DNA from: Pseudomonas zanjanensis
GTDB lineage: Bacteria > Pseudomonadota > Gammaproteobacteria > Pseudomonadales > Pseudomonadaceae
Direction: 5' to 3'
Assembly (NCBI RefSeq): GCF_014268745.2
Contig: NZ_JABWRB020000001.1
Location: forward strand, 2,790,001-2,854,000
Length of the DNA stretch: 64,000 bases
The position numbers were made by a program, and so were the translations under genes. The notes beneath the pieces were generated by a model. That model was given only the letters and a program-made list of their open reading frames with translations. It searched no databases and was not told where the DNA came from. Of this stretch, positions 35,667 through 45,306 are shown in pieces. Position 1 is the stretch's first letter. Each line of letters opens with the position of its first letter.

Positions 35667-37088
35667 TCAAATCTCCTCGGCCAATAGGCGTACGTCGGTC
35701 AGGCGACCACGGATGGCCGCTGCGGCAACCATCGCCGGGCTCATGAGGTGGGTCCGGGCGCCCGCCCCCTGACGACCTTCAAAGTTTCGGTTGGTGCTGG
35801 ACGCGCAACGATCGCCCGCGGCAAGCACGTCGTCGTTCATGGCCAGGCACATCGAGCATCCGGACTGACGCCATTCAAAACCGGCTTCGAGGAAGATCCT
35901 GGCCAAGCCTTCCTCTTCAGCCTGGGCACGCACCTGGGTTGATCCGGGAACGATCATCGCCCGTACGGTCGAGGCGACTTTCCTGCCTTCCACCACCCGT
36001 GCGACGTCACGCAAGTCTTCGATGCGCGCGTTGGTGCATGAGCCGATGAACGCATGGCTGATCGGCACGTCACTCAACGCCATGCCGGCTTCCAGCCCCA
36101 TGTAGGTCAAGGCGCGCTGCATGCCCTGGCGCAGGATCGGATCGGCAATGGTCGCCGGGTCCGGAACCCTGCCACTGACGGGCGACGCCTGGTCCGGGCT
36201 GGTTCCCCAGGTCACCATCGGCGCCAACCCATCCACGTCCACCCGCACTTCGCTGTCGAACACCGCACCTTCATCGGTGAAGAGCTCGCGCCACTTTTTT
36301 TCCGCGGCATTCCAGTGCTCGCCTTGAGGCGCACGGGGCTTGGACTTGAGGTAGCCATACACTTTATCATCGGGCGCCATGAAGGCTCCCCGGGCCCCGG
36401 CCTCCACCGCCATGTTGCAGATCGTCATGCGCGCCTCGACGCTCAATGCACTGATGGCCGGGCCGGTGAATTCGATGGCATACCCGGTCGCGCCTGACGC
36501 GCCAATCTTCTCGATCAGCGCCATGATGATGTCCTTCGAGGTGACGCCCATGCCCAGCGTGCCGGTGACCGTGACCCGCATGGTTTTCAGCCGCTTGTAG
36601 ACCAATGTCTGCGTGGCCAGCAGATGCTCGATTTCAGAAGTGCCAATACCAAAGCCAAACGCGCCCAGGGCGCCGTAGGTCGTGGTATGGCTGTCGCCTG
36701 CGGCCACCACCATGCCGGGCAGGATAAACCCCTGCTCTGGCGCGACCACGTGCTCGATCCCCTGGCGCTTATCCAGCACATCGAACAGCTCGATGCCGAA
36801 GTCCCGGCAGTTCTCTTCGAAGTACGCGACCTGCAAGGCGCCACCGGCGTCAGGCATGGCCGCGATACGGGTCGGGCTGGTCGGGTTGACATGGTCGACA
36901 ACCGCTAACGTCGCGCGAGAACGCCAGACGCCACGCTTCGCCTCGCGCAGCCCGCTGAAGGCTTGGGGGCTGGTGTATTCGTTGGCCACCTGGCGGTCGA
37001 TGTAGAGCAATACATGCCCTTGATCGTCCAGGGTCGCGACGGTGTGACTGTCGATGTGCTTCTGGTAGAGGGTACGAGGGCTGTTCAT
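35667..37088 (-). CDS. leuC: LeuC-type dehydratase large subunit
   Basis: 473 residues with the three 4Fe-4S cluster cysteines in FIGSCTNARIEDL and SGCSMCLAMNDD. The aconitase-fold marks AAGDSHTTTYGALGAFGFGIGTSEIEHLLATQTL and PGSTQVRAQAE are also present. Length is normal for LeuC (about 470). It is paired with the small subunit downstream by a four-base gap. As for that subunit, the genomic setting suggests a catabolic isomerase for a citrate-like acid rather than leucine synthesis. Confidence 0.87.
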   Translation of the reverse strand: MNSPRTLYQKHIDSHTVATLDDQGHVLLYIDRQVANEYTSPQAFSGLREAKRGVWRSRATLAVVDHVNPTSPTRIAAMPDAGGALQVAYFEENCRDFGIELFDVLDKRQGIEHVVAPEQGFILPGMVVAAGDSHTTTYGALGAFGFGIGTSEIEHLLATQTLVYKRLKTMRVTVTGTLGMGVTSKDIIMALIEKIGASGATGYAIEFTGPAISALSVEARMTICNMAVEAGARGAFMAPDDKVYGYLKSKPRAPQGEHWNAAEKKWRELFTDEGAVFDSEVRVDVDGLAPMVTWGTSPDQASPVSGRVPDPATIADPILRQGMQRALTYMGLEAGMALSDVPISHAFIGSCTNARIEDLRDVARVVEGRKVASTVRAMIVPGSTQVRAQAEEEGLARIFLEAGFEWRQSGCSMCLAMNDDVLAAGDRCASSTNRNFEGRQGAGARTHLMSPAMVAAAAIRGRLTDVRLLAEEI

Positions 37089-37223
37089 TGCGATGCGCTC
37101 TGTGGTGCCGGGTCACGGATGCACAGAGCATATTCGCAATGAAAAACCCATCAATGGCCTTTAGGTGATGGTATGGAACACGATTCGTGAACAATGGAAG
37201 TATTCAATGACGTGCATTCCGGC

Positions 37224-37350
37224 CTGTGGCGAGGGAGCTTGCTCCCGCTGGGCTGCGTAGCAGCCCCATAACGTCCGCCGCCATAGTGTCAGGTCGAGCG
37301 TTTTTGGGCGCGCTACGCACGCCAGCGGGAGCAAGCTCCCTCGCCACGGG
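37224..37350. repeat. REP pair (inverted)
   Basis: Two GTGGCGAGGGAGCTTGCTCCCGC cores in opposite orientation at about 37224-37250 and 37322-37350, in the 297-base gap between the leuC-like start and the end of the large oxidase gene. Confidence 0.8.
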
Positions 37351-37385
37351 TTTGTCGCCAGCCTTTGAGTGAGCGGTATCGCCTC

Positions 37386-40300
37386 TTATCCGCCCTCGAC
37401 CGACACCTCTTTCACCCGCGCCAACAGAACCTGCAGAGGATGCAGCACGGTAATACCCTCTTGGCGCTTCACCTGGCTGCGGCAGGAATACCCGTCGGCA
37501 ACCACCCGGCCCGACTGATTGAGTTTTTGCAGGAGCGGCTTCCAGGATTGCCCGTAGATCGTGTCGGATGTCTCCGCGTTTCGCGTTTCATGCCCGTAGG
37601 TGCCCGACATCCCACAGCAACCGCTGGCTTGCACGTTCAGCGCCAGGCCCATGCGCTGGAAGATTTTTTGCCATTGCCCGACGCTGCCCGGCTCATTGGT
37701 TTTTTCCGTGCAGTGCGGCAGGAAGTGGTAAGGCTCGTCCGCCTTCACGGTTTGATCGTTCGGCAGCGCATCGATCAGCCATTCCTGCGCAAGCATCACC
37801 TGGGGAGCGTTGCCGGTGGTCAGTGTCTTGGCGTACTCCTGTCGATAGACCAGCGTCATCGCCGGATCGAGCCCCACCAATGGAATGCCATACTGCTGGA
37901 GGCTGAGCAAGGTCTGGCCATTGAAGCGGGCGGCCTTCTCAAACGCCTTCAAGAAACCCTGCACCTGAAGCGGTTTGCCGTTGGGCGCGTACGGCGCCAG
38001 CAAGACCTTGTAGCCCAGCCTCGATATCAGCTCCACCCAGTCCACGAGCAAAGGCGTTTCAAAAAACCGGGTAAAGGCGTCCTGGACGAGGATGACGCTT
38101 TTCTCCCTCTGCTCGCTGCAAAGCGCTTCCAGGCGCTCAGGTGTTGCCACCTCCACGTCCCAGCGCCGGCATACGGCGGCAAAATCCACCAGGCTGAGCA
38201 GCGGGCTATCGACCATCCCGGCCACGCGTTCGAGCCCCCAGCGGATCGACCGGGCGCTCATCACGAAGTTGTACAGGCGCGGCATCCTGGCGAGATAGGG
38301 AACCGTGTATTCCAAGGAGCCAATCAGGTAATCCTTGAGGGGACGCAGGTAGCGGCTGTGATAAAGCTCCAGAAAACGCGAGCGGAACTCCGGCACATTC
38401 ACTTTGACAGGGCATTGGCCCGCGCAGGATTTGCAGGCCAGGCAACCGGTCATCGCTTCGTAGACTTCATGGGAAAAATCCGCCTGGCCCATCTTCCGGG
38501 CCAGGCTATTTACGGCCCGACGCGCAACACCCTGGTTCCTGCCAGCCCCTCGAACCCGATCGCTGGCCGCCAGCACATCGACACCCTGCTCGCCCTGCAA
38601 CCTCAGCCATTCCCGGATCAGCGAGGCGCGTCCCTTGGGCGAGTGAATGCGATTGCGTGTGGCTTTCCAGGACGGGCACATGGCGTCATCCGGATCGAAG
38701 TTGTAGCACGCGCCATTGCCATTGCAATGCACCGCCGTGTCGTAGCTTTGCCAGACACGTTCATCAATGGTGCGGTCCAGGGCACCGCGCAGCTCCACTT
38801 CGTCGACACGGGTCAGTCGAGCGTCTGGAACCGTGTCCGGGGTGGCGATCTTGCCTGGGTTGAGTTGGTTGAAGGGATCGAAAGCCGCCTTCAGCGCTTG
38901 CAGCGCCGGGTACAAATCGCCGAAGTAATCGGGCACGTATTGCGACCTCAAGCCCTTGCCATGTTCGCCCCACAACAGCCCGCCATACTGTTGCGTCAAG
39001 GCCGCGACCGCATCGGAAATCGGCCGGATCAAGGCGGCCTGGGCGGGATCCTTCATGTCGAGGATCGGGCGCACATGCAGGACGCCGGCGTCGACGTGAC
39101 CGAACATGCCGTACTGCAAGTCATGGCTATCGAGCAGCGCGCGGAACGCCTGGATGAAGTCGGCCAGGTTTTCAGGCGGAACCGCGGTGTCTTCGACAAA
39201 GGGCTGGGGCCTGGCCTCGCCCTTGACGTTACCCAATAAGCCCACGGCACGCTTGCGCATCGCATAGACACGCTTGAGCGCATCGGCGCCAATCGCCAGG
39301 GTGTGGCCCAAGCGGACAACCGAAGTATCGCGCTGCAGGTGCAGGACGAACTCATGGACCTGCTGCTGGACCGCCGCTTCGTCGTCGCCACTGAACTCAA
39401 TGAGATTGATCCCCAGCGTCGGTGTATCGGGGTCTTCAGGGAAATACTCGGCGACGCCGTGCCAGACAATGTCCTTCATCGCCAGCATCAGCACTTTCGA
39501 ATCCACGGTCTCGATCGACAGCGGCTTCATCGCCATCAACGCCTTGGCATCACGCAGGGCATCCATGAACCCGGCGTAACGCACATTCACCAGGATGGAG
39601 TATTGGGGGATGGGCAGGACGTTCAGCTTGGCCTCGACGATGAAGCCCAGGGACCCTTCAGAGCCGCAAAGCACGCTGTTCAGATTGAAGCGCCCATCGG
39701 ATTCGCGCAGATGGGCCAGGTCATAACCGGTCAGGCAGCGGTTGAGTTTCGGAAAGGTGTCCCTGATCAGCTCGGCGTGGGTATCGGCGATATCCACCGC
39801 GCATTTGTAGACGTCCCCCACCCGATCCCGGCGTTCGACCAGGGCTGGCAAAAGCGCCACGTCGATAGCTGAACTGTCGAGGCGATGACCGCCAAGCAGA
39901 ACCGTCGAAAGTTCGAGAACGTGATCACGGGTCTTGCCATAGGTGCAACTGCCCTGGCCACTCGCATCCGTGTTGATCATGCCGCCGATAGTGGCGCGAT
40001 TCGAGGTCGAGAGTTCTGGCGCGAAGAACAGGCCGTAGGGTTTGAGGGCTGCGTTCAACTGATCCTTGACCACGCCACTTTGGACCCTGGCCCAACGCTC
40101 CTCGACGTTGATCTCCAGGATGTTATTCAGATGACGGGAAAGGTCGACCACCACGCCATCGGTGAGCGATTGGCCGTTGGTGCCAGTGCCGCCACCACGC
40201 GGCGTAAGCACCACCGCGCGGTGGGCGGGCTCGGCGGCCAAGCGGGACAGGATCATCACGTCCTGTTCATCCAGGGGAAAGACCGCCGCTTGGGGCAGGC

Positions 40301-40448
40301 GCTGGTAGATGGAGTTGTCGGTGGCCAAGACCGTCCGGTCGCCATGGTCGCGGGCAATCTCGCCTTGAAACCCCGCCACTTTGAGCGCGTTCAGAAAAGC
40401 GTCATAGGTCGCTTTCTGGGGATCAGGAGACGATAACCGGGCAATCAT
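37386..40448 (-). CDS. ydiJ: YdiJ-type FAD/Fe-S D-2-hydroxyacid dehydrogenase
   Basis: 1020 residues, close to E. coli YdiJ (about 1018) along the whole length. An FAD_binding_4 domain (residues about 45-270, with LTPRGGGTGTNGQSL and GGMINTDASGQGS) and an FAD oxidase C-terminal domain (to about 545, FGHVDAGVLHVRP, LLWGEHGKG) come first. A ferredoxin-like region with CLACKSCAGQCPVK and a CCG-type domain (SGCCGMSGTYG) follow. YdiJ proteins oxidise D-2-hydroxyglutarate or similar acids and pass electrons to the quinone pool. In this cluster it may oxidise a D-2-hydroxy tricarboxylate or alkyl analogue. Confidence 0.88.
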   Translation of the reverse strand: MIARLSSPDPQKATYDAFLNALKVAGFQGEIARDHGDRTVLATDNSIYQRLPQAAVFPLDEQDVMILSRLAAEPAHRAVVLTPRGGGTGTNGQSLTDGVVVDLSRHLNNILEINVEERWARVQSGVVKDQLNAALKPYGLFFAPELSTSNRATIGGMINTDASGQGSCTYGKTRDHVLELSTVLLGGHRLDSSAIDVALLPALVERRDRVGDVYKCAVDIADTHAELIRDTFPKLNRCLTGYDLAHLRESDGRFNLNSVLCGSEGSLGFIVEAKLNVLPIPQYSILVNVRYAGFMDALRDAKALMAMKPLSIETVDSKVLMLAMKDIVWHGVAEYFPEDPDTPTLGINLIEFSGDDEAAVQQQVHEFVLHLQRDTSVVRLGHTLAIGADALKRVYAMRKRAVGLLGNVKGEARPQPFVEDTAVPPENLADFIQAFRALLDSHDLQYGMFGHVDAGVLHVRPILDMKDPAQAALIRPISDAVAALTQQYGGLLWGEHGKGLRSQYVPDYFGDLYPALQALKAAFDPFNQLNPGKIATPDTVPDARLTRVDEVELRGALDRTIDERVWQSYDTAVHCNGNGACYNFDPDDAMCPSWKATRNRIHSPKGRASLIREWLRLQGEQGVDVLAASDRVRGAGRNQGVARRAVNSLARKMGQADFSHEVYEAMTGCLACKSCAGQCPVKVNVPEFRSRFLELYHSRYLRPLKDYLIGSLEYTVPYLARMPRLYNFVMSARSIRWGLERVAGMVDSPLLSLVDFAAVCRRWDVEVATPERLEALCSEQREKSVILVQDAFTRFFETPLLVDWVELISRLGYKVLLAPYAPNGKPLQVQGFLKAFEKAARFNGQTLLSLQQYGIPLVGLDPAMTLVYRQEYAKTLTTGNAPQVMLAQEWLIDALPNDQTVKADEPYHFLPHCTEKTNEPGSVGQWQKIFQRMGLALNVQASGCCGMSGTYGHETRNAETSDTIYGQSWKPLLQKLNQSGRVVADGYSCRSQVKRQEGITVLHPLQVLLARVKEVSVEGG

Positions 40449-40605
40449 GATGTTTTCCTACAGGCTGAAAAGCTAATCTATGCATTCACATTACGTATGC
40501 TCGGCACGAGACGTATCGAGCAGCTGCACAAGGTTTTCATGATTCTTGCCTTCCTGTACGGTTGGAGCAAACGTAATTCCTGCTGGCTTTGCATGAGCTT
40601 TATGA

Positions 40606-41508
40606 ATGAACCCTAGACGCCTGACGCCTTCGATGTCGCTGCTGGTTGCCTTTGAGGCCGCCGCGCGCCATTGCAGTTTCACCAAGGCAGCGGAAGAACT
40701 GGCATTGACCCAAAGCGCCGTCAGCCGGCAGGTACAAACCCTGGAGGCGCAACTTGAGATCGAACTCTTCCGCCGCGAAGGCCGAAAGATTGAATTGACC
40801 GCCGCTGGCGCGCTGTATCAGCACGAACTGGCGGCCGCGCTGGGACGGATTCGAAGCGCAACGTTGCAGGCCATCTCGTACAAGAACGACAGCGGCCCCT
40901 TGAACCTGGCCGTCCTGCCGACCCTCGGTTCCAAATGGCTGCTGCCGCGGATGCATGAGTTCTATGCCAAGCACCCGGACCTGCTGGTGCACATACATTC
41001 GCGGATCATCCGCGAGGACGTCCAATCCTCCACCCACGACATGAACGCAATCATCTGCGCAGGTTCGGGAGAGTGGCCCGGCTACATTGCCCATCCGTTG
41101 CTCACGGAAAAGCTGGTGGTGATTGCCAGCCCGACCGCATTGCCCGAGTACCGGGCCATGTCGCCGGCCAATGTTGCCGAGCATGCCTTGTTGAACGTCG
41201 TGTCGAGGCCCGGTGTCTGGTCGGATTGGTTTGACCAGCACAACGTCGATCACCGCACCATGCGCTCCGGCCCGAGCTTCGAACTCACCGCCCACCTTAT
41301 CCAGGCCGTGGCGGCGGGGATCGGGATTGGGTTGGTTCCGCAAATCCTGGTGCAGGATGAACTGAAAAGCGGCGATCTGGTTGCGTTGTTCGAACCAATG
41401 GAAAGTGGGCGCAGCTATTACCTGGTCTACGCGACCCGATACCAACATCTGCCCGCCTTGAAGGCCTTCAGTGCCTGGCTGCTCTCGTTGCCGTTTCCCG
41501 ATAACTGA
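40606..41508 (+). CDS. LysR family regulator (GcvA-like)
   Basis: 300 residues. It opens MNPRRLTPSMSLLVAFEAAARHCSFTKAAEELALTQSAVSRQVQTLE, the typical GcvA-type HTH. The effector domain starts near residue 95 with LNLAVLPTLGSKWLLPRM. It is divergent from the YdiJ-type gene with 157 bases between, so it probably regulates that gene. Confidence 0.88.
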   Translation: MNPRRLTPSMSLLVAFEAAARHCSFTKAAEELALTQSAVSRQVQTLEAQLEIELFRREGRKIELTAAGALYQHELAAALGRIRSATLQAISYKNDSGPLNLAVLPTLGSKWLLPRMHEFYAKHPDLLVHIHSRIIREDVQSSTHDMNAIICAGSGEWPGYIAHPLLTEKLVVIASPTALPEYRAMSPANVAEHALLNVVSRPGVWSDWFDQHNVDHRTMRSGPSFELTAHLIQAVAAGIGIGLVPQILVQDELKSGDLVALFEPMESGRSYYLVYATRYQHLPALKAFSAWLLSLPFPDN

Positions 41509-41538
41509 GTTCGGCCCTTCAGGGTTCAGGCTGATCCC

Positions 41539-41640
41539 CTGTGGGAGCAAAGCTTGCTCGCGAGGCGGCCTGACAGCCGACCTATCTCTCCGGCCATACC
41601 CCGATCCAACTGTGGGAGCGAGCCTGCTCGCGAAGACGGC
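41539..41640. repeat. REP copies
   Basis: Two GTGGGAGC...GCTTGCTCGCGA-type cores in the same orientation at about 41539-41562 and 41611-41634, directly after the LysR gene. Confidence 0.75.
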
Positions 41641-41888
41641 CTGTCCGCCGACATGCCTCTCCCGCCTACCCCTCCCACCCCGGATGACGCCAACTTATTG
41701 GCACAAAATCCAACCAATTAAAAATATATTAATACAGTGACAGATTCCCGACGCACGGTACTGATGTGCCATTGCTGGGGACTTGAACCGAAGCTCATCA
41801 TCCGCAGGCAATCACCGCTAAACGTTTGGGCCGCCGACCTGGGCTACAGGATGTAATCACTCGCATCACGCAATGGAGCAACACCGAG
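41641..41888. other. Intergenic region, no supported gene
   Basis: About 250 bases following the REP copies. It includes an AT-rich stretch near 41710-41740 that could carry a promoter for the small secreted-type protein. No RNA gene could be shown. Confidence 0.35.
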
Positions 41889-42131
41889 ATGATGACTGTC
41901 TATTTTGTTGTGATGACGATCTGCAGTGGCTACGAAGGCTGTGTCGATGAACGACAACCAGGGCCAACCTTTGCTTCCAAGGCAATGTGCATGGAGACGG
42001 CCAGAGTGATGGCGCCGCGCAAAGGGGTGAAGTTCAAGTGTCGCAAAGAACGTACATGGGTGGCCGATGGGGCACGGCCAGTAGAAGGTTACGACAAAGT
42101 TGTCACCACCAAGAGCCTCGGCCAACCTTAG
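41889..42131 (+). CDS. Small cysteine-containing hypothetical protein
   Basis: 80 residues starting MMTVYFVVMTICSGYEGCVDE, with four cysteines (TICSGYEGC, AMCMETA, KFKCRKER) and a basic C-terminal half. The N-terminus is hydrophobic but short, so it may be a weak signal or just a strand. GGAG lies ten bases before ATG 41889. No family was recognised. It is convergent with the OPT transporter gene. Confidence 0.55.
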   Translation: MMTVYFVVMTICSGYEGCVDERQPGPTFASKAMCMETARVMAPRKGVKFKCRKERTWVADGARPVEGYDKVVTTKSLGQP

Positions 42132-42161
42132 CATTACGACTTTTCTCGCCGACAACACCCA

Positions 42162-43901
42162 TCAGGTCCCAAGCATCTGCCACAACGACGCGCCCACCCC
42201 GGTAATGCTCTCCCCGGCAATCAACCCCGCCGCCGCAGTGATGGCGAAGCGTTCGGTGAGGCTCGGCCAGCGACAGCTCACCAGCCACGTCAGCACCGCG
42301 CCGAGGGCCATCATCAAGGACACCGAGGCCGGCAGGACGAAGGCCAGGCCCAGGGCCGCCGTGCTTGGCAGGTAGCGGGCCCGATGCGCCGGCAACAAGC
42401 TATCGAGAATCCCCAACGACACACCGACCAGACCGCCGATGAAAATCGCCCAGCGAATGCTCGCTGACAATGAATCCAGGCCCAGGGTCAGGGTCTGCGC
42501 CACGGCCTTCCAGGTGGCGACCGCCGGGGCCGGCCACTCTTCGGTGAGCAGCATGGTCTGCGGGTCCGGGATCAGCGCCAGGTAGGCCAACACGCCGACG
42601 ATGCTGCCGATGAAAATCCCCAGGATCTGGGCGATCACCTGCTTGCGCGGCGTGGCGCCAATCGCCCGGCCGACCTTGAAGTCGTTCATCAAATCGGTGC
42701 ACTGCCCGGCCGAACCACCGGCGGTATTGGCGCTCATCAGGTTGATCGGTACCTGGCCCGGGGCGACGATGCCGAAGCTCAACTGGGACAACTGCCCAAT
42801 GGCCCCGATCGGCGGAATGCCCGTGGCGCCGACCACCCGGGCTGCCACCGCCGCCAGGCAGATTGCCAAGGGAATGGTCAACAAGGCCATCCAGGCGTTA
42901 ATGCCGAACAACAGCACTTGCAGGCTGACCACCAGGATGATCGACAGGGCGAAACCGGCCGCCGGCCCAGGCTTGGGGATCGTCCAGATCGCCCGGCCGC
43001 CCGCCTTGGTCGAGCGGTGCAATGCCCACAAGCGAATCGCCAGTGAGGCCAGGGTCGAGCAGACCATCAGGCTCACTCCCGGCCATAACAACCACTCCAC
43101 CAGCGCCGCGAATTGCGGGCCGCTGCTACCGCTCGGCAGCTGCACCAGGCCTTGCTCCAGCAACCACGGCGCCAACCCGCCCCACGCCAGCAAGGCGCCG
43201 AGCAGCAGGGTCAGGCCCACGCGAATACCGATGATCCCGCCAAACCCCACCAACAGTAGCGAAGGGTCCGCGGTGAACGTCAGGCGTTCCAGTTGAGCGG
43301 TCGGAGACCAGCGCGGGATAGCCCACATGAACGTATCGACCGCCTTGACCAGCCCGGACAGCATCGCGGCGCTGAGCAGCACTTTCAAACGCGTCGCGGC
43401 TTCGTGGCCGTGGTTGTAGATATGCAACAACGTTTCCAGGGTCGCCATGCCTTCGGGAAATTTCAAAGCCTTGTCATTGAGCAGCGAGGGACGCAGGTAC
43501 CAGGCAATCCAGATCCCGAGGAAACTCACCGAAAAGACCCAGGCCACCATGGGAATGGCCTCCAACTGCTGGCCCGTCAGCAAGGTGTAGGCCGGGATGG
43601 GCGCGACCAGCCCACCGGAAATGATCGACGCGGCGGCAGAGGCCACGGTCTGGTTGATGTTGCTTTCGTGCAGCGTCCAGGGCAAACGCCCCACCGATCG
43701 GCTGGCCAAGCCCTGCCAGATGCCATAGCCGATCAGCAAGGCAATGATCGACATGTTGAACGACCAACCGATCTTCAACCCGGCGTAGACATTGGACGGT
43801 GTCAGCAGGATACCGAGGACAATCCCCGTACTGACCGCACGCAGACTGAGCTCGCGTTCGACGACGGCGTTTAAGGGGAAGGTGGATGAGGTTGAGTGCA
43901 T
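42162..43901 (-). CDS. OPT family oligopeptide transporter
   Basis: 579 residues with about 14-16 membrane helices. It begins ERELSLRAVSTGIVLGILLTPSNVYAGLKIGWSFNMSIIALLIGYG, the OPT family opening. Later segments AAASIISGGLVAPIPAYTLLTGQ, NTAGGSAGQCTDLMNDFKVGRAIGATPRKQ and ITGVGASLWQMLGT also fit. The family imports small peptides or metal-chelate compounds by proton coupling. It stands alone, with a REP pair upstream. Confidence 0.88.
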   Translation of the reverse strand: MHSTSSTFPLNAVVERELSLRAVSTGIVLGILLTPSNVYAGLKIGWSFNMSIIALLIGYGIWQGLASRSVGRLPWTLHESNINQTVASAAASIISGGLVAPIPAYTLLTGQQLEAIPMVAWVFSVSFLGIWIAWYLRPSLLNDKALKFPEGMATLETLLHIYNHGHEAATRLKVLLSAAMLSGLVKAVDTFMWAIPRWSPTAQLERLTFTADPSLLLVGFGGIIGIRVGLTLLLGALLAWGGLAPWLLEQGLVQLPSGSSGPQFAALVEWLLWPGVSLMVCSTLASLAIRLWALHRSTKAGGRAIWTIPKPGPAAGFALSIILVVSLQVLLFGINAWMALLTIPLAICLAAVAARVVGATGIPPIGAIGQLSQLSFGIVAPGQVPINLMSANTAGGSAGQCTDLMNDFKVGRAIGATPRKQVIAQILGIFIGSIVGVLAYLALIPDPQTMLLTEEWPAPAVATWKAVAQTLTLGLDSLSASIRWAIFIGGLVGVSLGILDSLLPAHRARYLPSTAALGLAFVLPASVSLMMALGAVLTWLVSCRWPSLTERFAITAAAGLIAGESITGVGASLWQMLGT

Positions 43902-44321
43902 GCGAGGTCCTTGTCGGCACTGGGGGCAGCCACCAGATTCAGGCTGATTCCCTGAGTGATGCGGTTTTACTTAGGGAAAACGATGAACCTGTGGCGAGGG
44001 AGCTTGCTCCCGCTTGAGTGCGAAGCGCTCACAAAAAAAAGGGCCGCTGCGCAGCCCAGCGGGAGCAAGCTCCCTCGCCACGGTTTGTCTACAGCCTTAA
44101 TTGAACAGCCCATACGGATCGCTTCAGCAAACGGGCACAGCCAGGATCACTTGAAGCGGCAGCTTAATAAGTGAACGCAGGATCGGCGCAAGGTTCACAC
44201 GACGGAGGCAAACCCTGGCGAGCGTGCTCGCCAGGATCGTCCATCCAAGGGCGGGAAGTGAGGCGTGTCGCGAGCGCTGCCAACGGCCAGGCAACGCATC
44301 GCAGCCAAAGCAGTGTTCGAC
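43902..44321. other. Intergenic region with REP pair at 43989-44083
   Basis: 420 bases between the OPT gene and the PhnB-like gene. At 43989-44083 two GTGGCGAGGGAGCTTGCTCCCGC cores lie inverted around an A-rich spacer. The rest shows no gene. Confidence 0.7.
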
Positions 44322-44729
44322 TTATTGCCGGCCCTCGCAGTTGATCATCCAGGCAATCCCGAAACGGTCTTCGAACATGCCAAAACGTTCCGCCCAGAAG
44401 GTCTTCGCCAAGGGCATCTGCACTTGGCCGCCCGCGCTCAGGCCTTTGAACAGCCGCTCGGCCTCCTCCACACTGTCGATGTTGAGGGAAACCGATACCC
44501 CTTGTGGCTTGTTATACGGCTGGCCCGGCGGGCAATCGGAGGCCATCAGGCTGAAATGGCCCACGGTCAGGCAGGCGTGCATGATCAGGTCCGGGTCCTT
44601 GGGCATGCCGACGTCCTCAGGCGCCTCGGCAAAGGACATGGAAAACAGCTCGCCGCCAAGCACGTCCTTGTACAACGCAAAGGCTTCCTTGCAGCGACCG
44701 TTGAAAGTCAGGTAAGGGATGATTCTCAT
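44322..44729 (-). CDS. PhnB-like VOC family protein
   Basis: 135 residues of the glyoxalase/vicinal-oxygen-chelate type, opening MRIIPYLTFNGRCKEAFALYKDVLGGELFSMSF. HACLTVGHFSLMASDCPPGQPY in the middle and FGIAWMINCEGR at the end complete the fold. PhnB/3-demethylubiquinone-like proteins rarely have proven activity. AGGAGG precedes ATG 44729, so the frame to 44756 is dropped. It follows the YCII gene by 23 bases; this pair often comes with an ECF sigma factor, but none is present. Confidence 0.88.
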   Translation of the reverse strand: MRIIPYLTFNGRCKEAFALYKDVLGGELFSMSFAEAPEDVGMPKDPDLIMHACLTVGHFSLMASDCPPGQPYNKPQGVSVSLNIDSVEEAERLFKGLSAGGQVQMPLAKTFWAERFGMFEDRFGIAWMINCEGRQ

Positions 44730-44752
44730 GGTGGGTCCTCCTGTCGCCGGCT

Positions 44753-45178
44753 TCACGATTGACTGGACAGCTGCGCCCGCAAGCGTGCTTCCTGCTCGCG
44801 CAACTCGGGGGTGAAGGTTTCGCCGAATTCCTCGAGTTCGAAGATCTGGCGGATTTCTATTTCACTGTCGCTGACCATCGGGTTCGGGCAGCGCTTGACC
44901 CAGTCGATGGCCTCCTGCAACGACTGGACCTTGAAGATCCAGAAGCCGGCGATCAGCTCCTTGGTTTCGGCAAAGGGTCCGTCGACAACCGTCCGGTCCT
45001 TGCCGGAAAACTGCACGCGTACGCCCTCGACGCTGGGATGCAGGCCTTCACCGGCGAGCATCACCCCGGCCTTGACCAATTCTTCGTTGTAGGCGCCCAT
45101 GGCGGCCAGCAGTTCTTCACTGGGCATTTCTCCGGCTTCCGACTCCGGACTGGCCTTGACGATCACCATAAATCGCAT
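44753..45178 (-). CDS. YCII-related domain protein
   Basis: 141 residues. It has MRFMVIVKASPESEAGEMPSEELLAAMGAYNEELVKAGVMLAGEGLHPS and DGPFAETKELIAGFWIFKVQSLQEAIDWVKRCPNP, the DGPFxExKE pattern of YCII/DGPF-type proteins. AGGAG lies before ATG 45178. It is the first gene of a two-gene unit with the PhnB-like gene. Function is unknown; relatives may bind small molecules. Confidence 0.88.
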   Translation of the reverse strand: MRFMVIVKASPESEAGEMPSEELLAAMGAYNEELVKAGVMLAGEGLHPSVEGVRVQFSGKDRTVVDGPFAETKELIAGFWIFKVQSLQEAIDWVKRCPNPMVSDSEIEIRQIFELEEFGETFTPELREQEARLRAQLSSQS

Positions 45179-45306
45179 GCTCGTATCTCCTGAAAATGGA
45201 TGGATCAAGCCGTCGGTGTGGCGGCTCTACGAACTAATCGAATGGCAATGGCCGAAATCGACAGGTCGACGCCATTTTTTTCGATACGCCGTGAAGTTAC
45301 GTCCGC

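Noticed and set aside
37365..39239. A 624-residue open frame on the plus strand opposite the YdiJ-type gene
   Set aside because: It is antisense to a full-length, motif-rich gene and has a low-complexity Arg/Gly/His-rich composition typical of frames opposite high-GC genes. It has no recognised domain.
41740..41840. Possible tRNA-like or small RNA sequence
   Set aside because: No cloverleaf or T-loop could be drawn convincingly, and no promoter-terminator pair was seen.
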